A program made the translations under genes and the position numbers. Shown here piece by piece: positions 6,496 to 16,200 of a stretch of DNA of 22,414 nt (positions are counted from its first letter, which is position 1; each line of letters opens with the position of its first letter). This stretch comes from CAYRFE01 sp964539615. GTDB lineage: Bacteria; Macinerneyibacteriota; Macinerneyibacteria; Macinerneyibacteriales; CAYRFE01. The notes beneath the pieces were generated by a model. The model saw only the letters and a program-made list of their open reading frames with translations. It was not told the DNA's origin and made no database searches. Where the stretch lies: positions 1-22,414 of the forward strand of contig CAZIJP010000032.1 in assembly GCA_964539615.1 (NCBI GenBank), read 5' to 3'.

Positions 6496-7059
6496 ATGAA
6501 TAAGTTAAAAGAGCTAAAAGATTTTACAATAAAAGAATTTGAAGAATACAAAGAAATATTAGAGCAGGATGAAGTTAATGAAGTAGAATTACTAAAGTTA
6601 TTTGGTGTTGATGCAGGAAAGTTATCTATAAGTGAATTAAAAAGTAATATAGATAAGATTAATAGTATGACTTTATATGCTAAAGTTAAGAAATACTATG
6701 TTATTAATGGAGTTAGATACAAAGCTAATCTTAATCTAATGAATCTTAATGCTGCACAATTTATAGATTTTCAAGCTTATATGAAAGATTTTAAAATACA
6801 GAATGTATTATCTGTATTTTTAATACCACAAACTAAAGTATGGTATGGTTGGAAAGATGGTAAATATAATACAAACTATGATGTTATAAAAACTATAGAT
6901 TTAATATATAATGAGTTTAAAATGAGTGATGCTAAATTACTCAGTGATTTTTTTTTATCACAATCGACCAGCTTATTAAAGATTATGAAGGATTATTTAA
7001 CCAAGAAGATGTGGTTGAAGAAGAAGAAACAGATAAAAGATTTAAAAAACAAAAAGTAA
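6496..7059 (+). CDS. Tail assembly chaperone, short form (G-like)
   Basis: A 187-aa protein by the ATG at 6496, one base after the endonuclease stop. An in-frame ATG at 6445 would lie inside the endonuclease gene and is rejected. The product is helical and acidic at the start (KELKDFTIKEFEEYKEILEQ), then mixed, with YYVINGVRYKANLNLMNLNAAQFIDF near the centre. It has no enzyme motif. Together with the overlapping -1 frame reading to 7217 it has the layout of lambda G/GT tail assembly chaperones, which coat the tape measure during tail building. The residues after 154 in this frame are lysine-rich (KKMWLKKKKQIKDLKNKK), as might be expected of a short terminal tail. Confidence 0.65.
   Translation: MNKLKELKDFTIKEFEEYKEILEQDEVNEVELLKLFGVDAGKLSISELKSNIDKINSMTLYAKVKKYYVINGVRYKANLNLMNLNAAQFIDFQAYMKDFKIQNVLSVFLIPQTKVWYGWKDGKYNTNYDVIKTIDLIYNEFKMSDAKLLSDFFLSQSTSLLKIMKDYLTKKMWLKKKKQIKDLKNKK
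6951..6957 (+). promoter_or_regulatory. Programmed -1 frameshift slippery site T TTT TTA
   Basis: Within a run of nine T (6948-6956) the zero frame reads TTT TTA preceded by T, the X XXY YYZ heptamer also used by HIV-1. A -1 slip moves the ribosome to a frame that has a TGA just upstream (6945-6947) and stays open to 7215. The heptamer therefore sits exactly where a shift is possible. I see no strong downstream pseudoknot by eye. Confidence 0.6.
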
Positions 7060-7217
7060 ATAGCTCTATGCAATGGATGCAAACTATTGAGAATGTTGCA
7101 GAAGTTGCTAGAGTTCCTTTTTTAGAGGTATTTAATATGCAAGTTAATGATTTTTTGAATATATTATTATATATAGTATATAAGAATAAGAAAATTGAAA
7201 AACAATATAAAAAGTAA
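6957..7217 (+). CDS. Frameshift extension of the tail assembly chaperone (GT-like)
   Basis: This is the -1 frame continuation of the chaperone gene. Shifting at TTTTTTA adds 86 residues (ITIDQLIKDYEGLFNQ... to KKIEKQYKK), giving a fusion of about 240 aa. The added part includes an acidic EEEE linker and a helical domain with SSMQWMQTIENVAEVARVPF and FNMQVNDFLNILLYIVYK, which reads like a real folded domain in ordinary codons for this genome. No convincing independent start exists: GTG at 7011 or ATG at 7068 are the only candidates. A fusion fits the lambda G/GT model, in which the T part binds the tape measure protein. If the T9 run is miscounted, the two ORFs would be one ordinary gene. The stop overlaps the next ATG as TAATG. 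Confidence 0.6.
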   Translation: MTIDQLIKDYEGLFNQEDVVEEEETDKRFKKQKVNSSMQWMQTIENVAEVARVPFLEVFNMQVNDFLNILLYIVYKNKKIEKQYKK

Positions 7218-7654
7218 TGGAATATACTAATTTAATAAAAGTATTAGAAATTATAGGTGCTGAAGTTAGAGATAAATATAAAGAGAAAGTTAAAACTGGT
7301 GCTTATGCTACTGGTAAACTATATAACTCGGTACAATATAAAGTGAATATTACTGAACAATCTATAAAATTATCACTTAATCTTGAAGATTATTGGATAA
7401 ATGTAGAGAATGGTAGAGTAGCTAGTAAGAAAATGCCACCTGTTTCAGTGATAAGAAAATGGATGTTATCTAAAGGTATTCCTGATAAAAATGGTTTAGC
7501 TTATGTAATATCTCGCAAAATAAGTAAGAAAGGTATTAAAGCTAAACCTTATCTTAAACAGACTAAAAATGAAATTATACCTAACTATTTAGATGATATA
7601 ACTAAGGCTTTAACTAAAGATTTAAAAGAAAGTTTAAATAATAAAAATAAATAA
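7217..7654 (+). CDS. HK97 gp10-like tail completion / neck protein
   Basis: A 145-aa protein matching the pattern of HK97 gp10-family tail-completion proteins. Visible features are ATGKLYNSVQ (31-40), strands with LEDYWINVENGR (56-67), MPPVSVIRKWMLSKGI (73-88) and GIKAKPYL (106-113). These proteins sit at the head-tail junction or cap the tail tube. The start is fixed by the TAATG overlap with the chaperone extension, so expression is coupled to it. The C-terminal lysine-rich helix is of unknown use. The family fit is good; the exact position in the virion is inferred. Confidence 0.75.
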   Translation: MEYTNLIKVLEIIGAEVRDKYKEKVKTGAYATGKLYNSVQYKVNITEQSIKLSLNLEDYWINVENGRVASKKMPPVSVIRKWMLSKGIPDKNGLAYVISRKISKKGIKAKPYLKQTKNEIIPNYLDDITKALTKDLKESLNNKNK

Positions 7655-7656
7655 CA

Positions 7657-9669
7657 ATGACAATATTAGAAAATTCACCATTACAAAACAATAATTGGAG
7701 AGTACCTTTAAATTCAGGAATAGAACCTAAGTTATATTTTACCGACCCAGCAAACGAATTATATTTTATAATCGTTAAAAATACCGGTCCAGATGAATAT
7801 AAAGTTGTGTACAGTGGTAAACTTAAAGGATATAATAACAATTATAGATTTGATTTTAGTAAATATATTGATATTATTCAACATATTGAACCAGTATTTG
7901 AAAATATTACAAACAATTATAATCAAAAGTTTGTTAATAATAATAGAACGCAATTAACATTTATTTGTTATGTAAATAACATTTTCACATCATATCCAAA
8001 TAAATTTACTATTGAAGATAATGGAGAAATAACTTTTAATGGAGACCCAGTTGACTTTATTGGTGAAGAAGCAGTTGAAGGTATGAATTATACTTTTTTC
8101 AATAAAGAAGATATCACTTCAAATAACATAGGTTTACCTGATTCTATTTATTCTAAATCATTTGTTCCATCAACAGTAAGTCCAACGTTTGATTACCCAA
8201 CAGGTGAGTGGGTTGGAATGAACTTAATAGTTGATGGTGAAGCGGTAAGAGATAATGAATCATTTAATACTGGTTTCGATGTTGTTTATGATAGTGATTT
8301 AATACATTTAACACCAGGTGTTTATAAACTTGCAATGGATATGGCTATTAATCCAACTGGATGGAATGTTGAAGATAGTTTTATGTTTTATGGTGAAAAA
8401 AGAAATGGATTACAATATACTGAATATTATAATCCTACTCTTTGTACAATAATAAATGGTGCATACAATAGATATACAACCACACTTACAGTAACAACAG
8501 AGGGTGATGTTGAGGTTTATGCTGTTTTGATTAATAATTCTCCAACACAAACATATAGTACAGGACAGGTACACGTTAAGAATATTAAACTTGAACGTGC
8601 TACTGTTGCAACACCATTTACTCCATCTGTAAGTGAATATCAACTATCATTAATGTGTTTTGATGATAATAACATAATGTTAAATAAATTGAACACTAAT
8701 AATGATGGTAATATTATAGATTATTTAACATATATACCAGAGAGTACAACTAAAATATATTGTCATTCAAATAATAAAAAAGGTTTTTTCAATGTTCAAC
8801 CACAAAAATGTAATTTACATAATTGGTATTATTACAGTAACAATGGTAATTTATGTTTATCTTATACTGATGCTAACGTTCACGAAATTGAAAATACACA
8901 AAAAGAATATTTAACAATTGGTAGTAAAGAATATACAACAAAAGTTATCACAACTAAACAAAAGAAAATTAATACTGGTTATGGTTTGAATGAATCAGAA
9001 ATGTATGAAGTGATTAAAACACCTTATATTTATGAACCAGTTGTAGATGAAATAGAATATGATGGTTTAAATTTACTTTTGAATAGTGATAATTTAGCTG
9101 GACAATGGAGGATGAACCCTGGACAAGGTGTAATTGATACAACAACAATTCCAAATAAAGTATCGTTAGCTAATATAAGAGAAGATGAAGAACCTTGTTA
9201 TTTTTGGACTTATAGTGTGAATGCAAAATTGGAACTAAACAAGGATTTTATGTTTAGTTTTGATTTACTAGGCACAACCCCAATAACTCTATATTTGGGA
9301 TATGGAATTGAACTTGGTACTTTTAATGCTAATTCTGATACCGTACCATTAAGAGTTAAAATTAAAATAAATACAAGTACATTTGTAGTACCAGCAGTTA
9401 TTTATTTTATGATAAACAATCAATCTTGGTCTAATGTATTATGTAATTTTAAATTAGAAAAGGGTGATACTGCAACGAATTATACAGTAAACCCATTAGA
9501 ATCTAATGAAGATTGGGGATTATTTAGCACAAAAAGATACAAACAATTAAACTCAACATTTGAAGGGTTTAATGGTAGTTTACTTTCAGAAAAGAATATT
9601 GAAATGGTAATAGAGGATGAAAGAAAATATGAAAAGAAATCAAATATAAAATTAAACTTTTTTGACTAA
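7657..9669 (+). CDS. Distal tail (Dit-like) protein with two carbohydrate-binding-like modules
   Basis: A 670-aa protein. Residues 1-150 (MTILENSPLQNNNWRVPLNSG...) resemble the N-terminal beta domain of Bacteroidota phage tail proteins placed before the tail-tip protein. Residues about 180-325 form a jelly-roll, carbohydrate-binding-module-like segment ending in VKNIKLERATVATPFTPS. A second such module spans about 470-610 and ends in NFKLEKGDTATNYTVNP. The phrase 'KLE-(K/R)-(G/A)-TATxFTP/YTVNP' is a hallmark of these modules in phage tail proteins. A role at the distal tail, binding surface or capsular sugars of the host, is inferred. The stop overlaps the next ATG as TAATG, so both proteins are made together. 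Confidence 0.6.
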   Translation: MTILENSPLQNNNWRVPLNSGIEPKLYFTDPANELYFIIVKNTGPDEYKVVYSGKLKGYNNNYRFDFSKYIDIIQHIEPVFENITNNYNQKFVNNNRTQLTFICYVNNIFTSYPNKFTIEDNGEITFNGDPVDFIGEEAVEGMNYTFFNKEDITSNNIGLPDSIYSKSFVPSTVSPTFDYPTGEWVGMNLIVDGEAVRDNESFNTGFDVVYDSDLIHLTPGVYKLAMDMAINPTGWNVEDSFMFYGEKRNGLQYTEYYNPTLCTIINGAYNRYTTTLTVTTEGDVEVYAVLINNSPTQTYSTGQVHVKNIKLERATVATPFTPSVSEYQLSLMCFDDNNIMLNKLNTNNDGNIIDYLTYIPESTTKIYCHSNNKKGFFNVQPQKCNLHNWYYYSNNGNLCLSYTDANVHEIENTQKEYLTIGSKEYTTKVITTKQKKINTGYGLNESEMYEVIKTPYIYEPVVDEIEYDGLNLLLNSDNLAGQWRMNPGQGVIDTTTIPNKVSLANIREDEEPCYFWTYSVNAKLELNKDFMFSFDLLGTTPITLYLGYGIELGTFNANSDTVPLRVKIKINTSTFVVPAVIYFMINNQSWSNVLCNFKLEKGDTATNYTVNPLESNEDWGLFSTKRYKQLNSTFEGFNGSLLSEKNIEMVIEDERKYEKKSNIKLNFFD

Positions 9670-12600
9670 TGAAACATTTATTTATTGAAGATAAGTTGGT
9701 AATAATAGACCAACAGAGTACTAAATTTCCATTTAGTCACAAGATTAATGACTTAGAGGAGTTCAATATAATTGGACTTCCTGGTTCAAAGACTATTGAT
9801 ATACCAAGAAATGAAACTAATGATTCAATATTTGGTTTTATTGGTGAGATACATAGATTGACTTTCAATTTAGATAATAATGAAAAGGTAGGTATAAGTT
9901 TTAATCAAACAAAAAAATGTTCATATACTTTACTTGATGACAGTGAAGTAGTATCAAGTGGTAAATTAATAGTCACCAACATAACAAGTGATGTTTATCA
10001 AGTTGAATTATATGATGAGTTGGTACATTTGCTTGAACAATTTGAAGGTAATACGGAAGATGGTACTGGTTTTTTAAATGATTTAGATATATATTATGAG
10101 GGAACAAATAACAAGATTGAATTCCCTTGTACAAGTTATTCATTACCTTATTATGCTCAACAATTTCAAAATTTAAAATATAGTGTTAATTTAAATGATG
10201 ATGATTTAACTGATACTTCGTTTAGATGTATTGATAGTTCAACTAATAAACCAGCAACATTTACTTTACAAGAAGATATGACACAAGTGCAAGCAAGAAC
10301 TATTAAAGCATATGACATTGATTATAATGTACCAATTAACACAGTAATAAACAGTATTAATAAGAAATTTAATAATGTTATTGAAGTTGATAGTAAATTA
10401 ACAACTTATTTTAATGAATTACATTTGAATTGTGGTAAAGCTAAGAAATATAGTAAAGTACCAGTTGAAACAAATTTAAAACCTTATAGTGATTTAACAC
10501 ACATTTGGACAAGTAATACTGGTAAATATTATTATTCATTTTTAACTTATCCAGCAGGTTATACTGAAAATGGTAGAGTAACAACAGGTAATAAGAATTA
10601 TAATAAGTTTATTATTCCATTAAAGGATTTATCAAATAATTATGTAACTAATAAGAATGGTAAATATTATATTGAATTACCACTACAAATTAAGTTATTT
10701 CCATCTTCATATTATACTGGTACAAGTACTGCTATATCACATTTTAATGGTACTAACTATTATGCTAATTATATTCCAAATGGTACTAAGTTTGGACAGA
10801 TGTATTTTAAAGCTAGTATTACTAATTTTACTCCAGGTACAGTACCTTTATATGGTGTAACACCAAACTTTGGTAGTAAAAATGAATATAGTGTTAATTT
10901 AATTGAAAATGAATTGAACTTTATCAATGATGTTAGTGCTACTGTTACACTTAATAGCACTACAAATAAATATGAAATTAATTGTTCTCAAACATTAATA
11001 TTAGAATTTGATTATTACCCTGAAATTGGTAGTAATAGTGGACTTGGTATAGAATTAAATATTGAATTTCCACAGAAATCTCATAGTTTATTTTATACTG
11101 AAAAAATTGGTACATCATTTAATCATATTGGATATGATATTAAAATAGATTTAAACACTGGTGGTAAAGTAATTTATAATTCAAATGATAAAATACAAAC
11201 TGGTGAAGTAATTAATGGCAAAAATATTTATCCAAAGGTAAGTATCAAGAACTTTCTGATTGAACTTGTCAAGTATCATAATTTAAAAATTGTTAATAAT
11301 AACGGAAAGTTAAAAATAGAAAAGAAATTATATAATACTACTAATGAGTTACTTAATATAACAAATATAAATGGTGTTAATACTAAACTATTTGATTTTA
11401 GTAAAATGGTTTTATCATATGGTTTACCTGATAATGATTTGGTTAATAAAACATATGAAGAAGTTAATAAACAAAAGTATGGTCAGAAAAATATTAATTT
11501 AAACTATTCAATTAAAAAGAATACTAAAAAAATTGAGTATGGTTGTTCAATTCCAAGTTTAATTAGAGATACTAAAAAGTATGCTTATGATGAATTTGGT
11601 GGTTATTATAATGCTGGAAGAAACAGAAGTAATTTAGGTTGTACACAAGGATTTAATGAAAAAGTAGTATTCTGTTTTTTAAATGAAATTAGAAATAATA
11701 CAGTTTATTTAACAAATGATACATTTTATGAAGCAGGTATGGTAAGTTCGTTTGAAACTAACATACCAACTGAAATTAAATTTTTAAAAACAAACTTGAA
11801 TGTATTAAACACTGGAGGTACTTATACTTTTGGTAGCAATGCAACATACGGCATTAGTCAAGGTACTGCTGTGTCAACTTATTATACCTCAAGTCCATAT
11901 AAATTTGATTCAAGTGGTAATATTGTTAAATCATTAGAAATAAATAAACCTAAATATAATTATGCAAATATAACAGATAGTCAATATGTTGATGGTGTTA
12001 CTCATTATGATAAATACTTAAAGAAAACTATTGAAGAAAGGCGTAATTTTGATACGCACATACTTGATTGTGATATTTATTTCAACGAAAAACCAGATGT
12101 TAATAAAATATATAATTATCAAAATGTAAATTATATTATTAGTGAGTTACCAGAGTATGACCCAACTGGTGGTTTATCTTCTGGTGTTAAATTAATGAAA
12201 GTTAATAATGTTGATAATTATTTATTTCCTTATGGTATTGAAGAAGGTGTATTACATATTGTTAACTTTACCAACATCACTAAAACCAGTTTAACTGTTA
12301 ACTCAACAATAGATTATAGAGGTGGAGATACAATTGTTACAGGAGGAATAAAATGGGGTGTCACTTCAACTTCATTAAGTAATACAGTCACAACAAGTAA
12401 CCCAAATACTAATTTTAGTGTAAATATTACTGGTTTGGTTAAAAATACCACATATTATTTCCAACCTTTTATGATTGGTGCTAGTGGTATTTATAGTTAT
12501 GGTGAAGTATTAAGTTCAACTACATTGGATGATTATTCAGTACCAACTTTAAGTATGGTGGGAACAAATACTTTAACATATACAACTGTTAATGTTGTTG

Positions 12601-13208
12601 GTAATTTATCAAGTCCTGGTGGTTATCCTATAACCGAAATAGGTTTCGTTTATGGAACAATAAGTTATCCAACAACATCTAATAGTAAATTAATTGTTAG
12701 TACAGGTGGAGGAACTTATGGTGGAACTATAACTGGTTTAACCAATGGAACAACTTATTATATTAGNNNNNNNNNNNNNNNNNNNNNNNNNNNNNNNNNN
12801 NNNNNNNNNNNNNNNNNNNNNNNNNNNNNNNNNNNNNNNNNNNNNNNNNNNNNNNNNNNNNNNNNNACATATTCATTCGAAACACTACCAGATAACCCAG
12901 AGATAAGTAATCATTCATTGGGTAGATATAATGATTATGATACACAATTATTTTTAAATTTTCAATATGTTACTCAATATGATGTTCTTGAATATGGTGT
13001 TATATTTTCACCAGACTATGAAGACCCAACATTTGAAAATAGTTACTATGCTAGATGGAATGGTAATCCGTTAGGTACTGTAAGTGTATCATTTATTAAT
13101 CCACCACTTCAATATTATCCGATAGGTAGTTGTTATTGTAAAATGTATATTAGAACAAGTAGTGGATATTTTTATTCAAGCGTTGTGAACGATAGTTATG
13201 TAAATTAA
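9669..13208 (+). CDS. Large tail-tip (Tal-like) protein with fibronectin III-like repeats; contains assembly gap
   Basis: The apparent length is 1179 codons, but 100 N (12767-12866) interrupt the gene, so its true length is unknown. The N-terminus (about 1-110) has the pattern FPFSHKINDLEEFNIIGLPG, SKTIDIPRNETNDSIFGF, known to me from Bacteroidota phage tail-tip proteins following a Dit-like gene. The long middle is beta-rich with no enzyme motif. From about residue 860 there are fibronectin III-like repeats: one near 860-945, a second from about 957 containing GYPITEIGFVYGT and ITGLTNGTTYY, and a third after the gap starting at TYSFETLP. The repeats probably extend the tip for host surface contact. 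The frame matches on both sides of the gap, but N gaps are often fixed-length placeholders. Confidence 0.6.
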   Translation: MKHLFIEDKLVIIDQQSTKFPFSHKINDLEEFNIIGLPGSKTIDIPRNETNDSIFGFIGEIHRLTFNLDNNEKVGISFNQTKKCSYTLLDDSEVVSSGKLIVTNITSDVYQVELYDELVHLLEQFEGNTEDGTGFLNDLDIYYEGTNNKIEFPCTSYSLPYYAQQFQNLKYSVNLNDDDLTDTSFRCIDSSTNKPATFTLQEDMTQVQARTIKAYDIDYNVPINTVINSINKKFNNVIEVDSKLTTYFNELHLNCGKAKKYSKVPVETNLKPYSDLTHIWTSNTGKYYYSFLTYPAGYTENGRVTTGNKNYNKFIIPLKDLSNNYVTNKNGKYYIELPLQIKLFPSSYYTGTSTAISHFNGTNYYANYIPNGTKFGQMYFKASITNFTPGTVPLYGVTPNFGSKNEYSVNLIENELNFINDVSATVTLNSTTNKYEINCSQTLILEFDYYPEIGSNSGLGIELNIEFPQKSHSLFYTEKIGTSFNHIGYDIKIDLNTGGKVIYNSNDKIQTGEVINGKNIYPKVSIKNFLIELVKYHNLKIVNNNGKLKIEKKLYNTTNELLNITNINGVNTKLFDFSKMVLSYGLPDNDLVNKTYEEVNKQKYGQKNINLNYSIKKNTKKIEYGCSIPSLIRDTKKYAYDEFGGYYNAGRNRSNLGCTQGFNEKVVFCFLNEIRNNTVYLTNDTFYEAGMVSSFETNIPTEIKFLKTNLNVLNTGGTYTFGSNATYGISQGTAVSTYYTSSPYKFDSSGNIVKSLEINKPKYNYANITDSQYVDGVTHYDKYLKKTIEERRNFDTHILDCDIYFNEKPDVNKIYNYQNVNYIISELPEYDPTGGLSSGVKLMKVNNVDNYLFPYGIEEGVLHIVNFTNITKTSLTVNSTIDYRGGDTIVTGGIKWGVTSTSLSNTVTTSNPNTNFSVNITGLVKNTTYYFQPFMIGASGIYSYGEVLSSTTLDDYSVPTLSMVGTNTLTYTTVNVVGNLSSPGGYPITEIGFVYGTISYPTTSNSKLIVSTGGGTYGGTITGLTNGTTYYIXXXXXXXXXXXXXXXXXXXXXXXXXXXXXXXXXXTYSFETLPDNPEISNHSLGRYNDYDTQLFLNFQYVTQYDVLEYGVIFSPDYEDPTFENSYYARWNGNPLGTVSVSFINPPLQYYPIGSCYCKMYIRTSSGYFYSSVVNDSYVN
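12767..12866. other. 100-N assembly gap
   Basis: Exactly one hundred undetermined bases lie inside the fibronectin III-like part of the tail-tip gene. A round number indicates a scaffolding placeholder, not a measured distance. Similar repeats on both sides suggest the assembly broke at a tandem repeat. Confidence 0.95.
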
Positions 13209-13223
13209 AATAAATAAAATAAA

Positions 13224-16200
13224 ATGAACGAAGAAGTAATTATAAAAGTTGACCTGCAAGGTGATGGTAGTGTTGATAAGTTAAATAAAAATATAGAAAA
13301 TATTAGTAAAAATTCTTCAAAGGCATCAAGTGAAGTTTTAAAAATGAAATCAGCATTTGATGTTGTAAATGCATCATTAAATGTAGCTAGTGCATCTGGA
13401 GATAAATTTATAAATAAGATATTATCAATCCGCTTTCCAAAAGTTGGGGAGATGGCTCAAAAAGAAGTAAAAATACTTTATGAAGCATTTACCAAAGCCG
13501 AGAAAATCGGCTCTGGGATGTTTGATATGGCAAGTTTAGCAGCTAAAGTATTTAAAAATGATATGAATCAGGTGAATTTAGCTATTGCTTCATATAATGA
13601 ATTATTTGAAAAAAATACTGGTGTTGATGGTATAACTTTAAATACTAGTGCATTATTAGCACTCAGAAACCAAGTTATAGCAACTGGAGGTAGTGTTAGT
13701 ACGTTGAATAAAGAGATTAGTAGTATGACTAATGAATCAGAAAAAGTATCTACTTTTAGTGGTTTAATGGTTAATATAAACAATTATATAAAAGACGGTG
13801 TTTTAGATATTGGTGAGTTTTCTAAAGCTTTAAATATTGCAAGAATAAATGGTATGGAATTTTCTGAATCATTAGTTAATGGCATTGATGATTTTAATGG
13901 TAGTATGGATGAAGTTATAGAAAATTTAAATTATTTAAGAAGTTACAGAGCTAATCCAGAAGAGTTTTTTAGCGATAAAGGTAGTGGTAGTGAGGCGTTA
14001 GAGAAACAAATATCAGAACAACAAAAATTATTAACAAATACTTATATTTTAAAAGATGCATATGAAGGTTACGAAACATCTATTCAGGGATTAAAAGATG
14101 AAGTAATTAGACTAACAACTGAATATTCAAAATTATCAGCAGCTGAGAGAGGTGCTATGCCTGGAGCTGAAATGATAAGTAAATTAAAAGCTGTACAATC
14201 AGAAATAGCTAAAGCAGAAGCACCATTAAATAAATTAGGTCTTATGGGTAGAACTGCTGGAAGTAATTTTGACCCATTAGCTAATTCTATTATGCAAGTT
14301 GGTAGAGAACTTCCAAACTTTGCTATTAGTGCTAATATTGGGTTTATGGCTATTTCAAATAACTTACCTATATTAGCGGATGCTATTTCTGATTTTAAAA
14401 GAATGAGGGATGGTATTATAGCTGCAAATAAGGAGGCTGGGGCAATACAACAAACCGTACCTAAGATGAGTGATACTATAAAGAAATCACTTTTTAGTTT
14501 AGGTGGAGCAGCTACAATTTTATCTGGTTTATTTTTAATATTTGGAGATAAAGTAATAAAAGGAGTAATAGATTGGTTAAATAAAATACCAGAATCAGTT
14601 AAAGTTAAAATTGAAATTGACACCGAAATATCAAAAGCATTAGAAAAAAACTTAATATCAATAAATAAATTTGTTAATGATTATAGAAAAGCATCAAGAG
14701 ACGGTAATAAAGAAAGACTTGAAGAACTTGAAAAGTTTGGTAAAAAAGAATATGATTTAAACGATGCTAGACTTAAACAGATTAGATATACTACGGATGG
14801 ATGGAAAACAGCATTTAAAGAATATTTAAAAATAGCAGAAGATACTTATTGGAATGAATCAATTATTAAAAAGAAAGTAGAAGCACAACAAACTGGAAAA
14901 GCTGCACTTACTAAAGCTCAAGAATTATATAAACATCAAAAAAGTAAGAAAGGGTCTGCACTTTTAGGTGATGCTGGATTTAAGTGGGATACTTATGTTG
15001 CAATGGCTTATGATGGGTCATTCACTGAATCAGTGGCTGAAGCATTATTGGTAACTGGCGTTGACCAACAAATAGTTGATGAATTAAGAGCCGTTAATTT
15101 ACAAAATCAAATTATTAAAGGTTTACCAAAACTCAGAGATATTGATTTAAAAACTGGTGTTAGTAAACCTACTGGAGGAACAACAACTAAACAACCTATA
15201 AATAAATTAGATACATCTTTAGATAAGTTTAATAAACCTGATTTAATTTCAATAGATAATTTTTATAAACCAATATTAGATGCAGAAATCAAATATACTA
15301 ATGAAGAAATTGTTATTATGAATGATAATAATAAAAAACGAAAAGGTATATATGATGATGCAATTGAAGACCAAATTGGATATGTTATTGAAAGAGAGTC
15401 TGCTATACAAAGAGATATTAATAATGAACTTGAAGCAGAATATGGTAAGAAGTCGTTGTTAGAAGCGGAAGTTGCTAGATTTAACGATATAAATGATTTA
15501 TATAAAGATGATGTAGCTACATTAAATGATTATGCTAGAAATAAATCTAATTATCAAAATTTAATTATTCTTGCAGATAAAGAAATGTCTAGTCTTGGAG
15601 ATAAGATTACACAATCTGATATTGATAGAATTAATAAAAAGAAACAATCTTATCAAGATGAAATTGATATTATAGATTTAGATATTGCTGCTAAGAATAA
15701 AGAGATTGATACTTTAAAGATTCAACTTAAAGAGTATGAAGGTTATCCAGATAAATTAGCTGAAATAACTGCAAAGATTGCACAATTAAATGTAGAGATT
15801 ACCAATAGCACTAGAACACAAGTTGAAGCTGAAAGAGATTTATGGCAAGAGCGTGTAGCAATGGCTAAAGATTATTTAGATGCTATTAGTGATGTTGCAG
15901 GGGGTATAGCTGATATTGCACAAGGTAATATGGATTTGACTAATGCTGAGTATGATAGAAAGATTTGGGCTAACGATGAGATGATTCAATCTGATGAACA
16001 ACGTGAAGCTAAGGCATATGAAATAGAAATGCAACGTTGGGAAGCTCTTCAAAAGAATTTTGAGATGCAAAAGAAAATGAAAGAAGCTCAAGCTTGGATG
16101 GACTTTGCTAGTGGTTCGGTTGGTATATGGACAGCACCTGGTATTACTTCATTAGCACCATATGGTTATATTCTTGCAGGTATTCAACAGGCTGCATTAT

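Noticed and set aside
10420..10435. TACATTTG as a promoter -7 element inside the tail-tip gene (also near 9373 and 10023)
   Set aside because: Such strings are frequent by chance in AT-rich coding DNA, and no gene start or leader lies downstream.
10657..10860. 67-aa plus-strand frame inside the tail-tip gene
   Set aside because: It overlaps a well supported long frame, is unnaturally hydrophobic and reads as an out-of-frame shadow.
12763..12945. Minus-strand open frame crossing the N gap
   Set aside because: More than half of it consists of undetermined bases, so the frame is an artefact of the gap.
14084..14623. 179-aa open frame on the minus strand
   Set aside because: It lies wholly antisense to the tape measure gene, and its residue pattern is the mirror of a coiled-coil coding region. 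It has no leader or neighbours on that strand.
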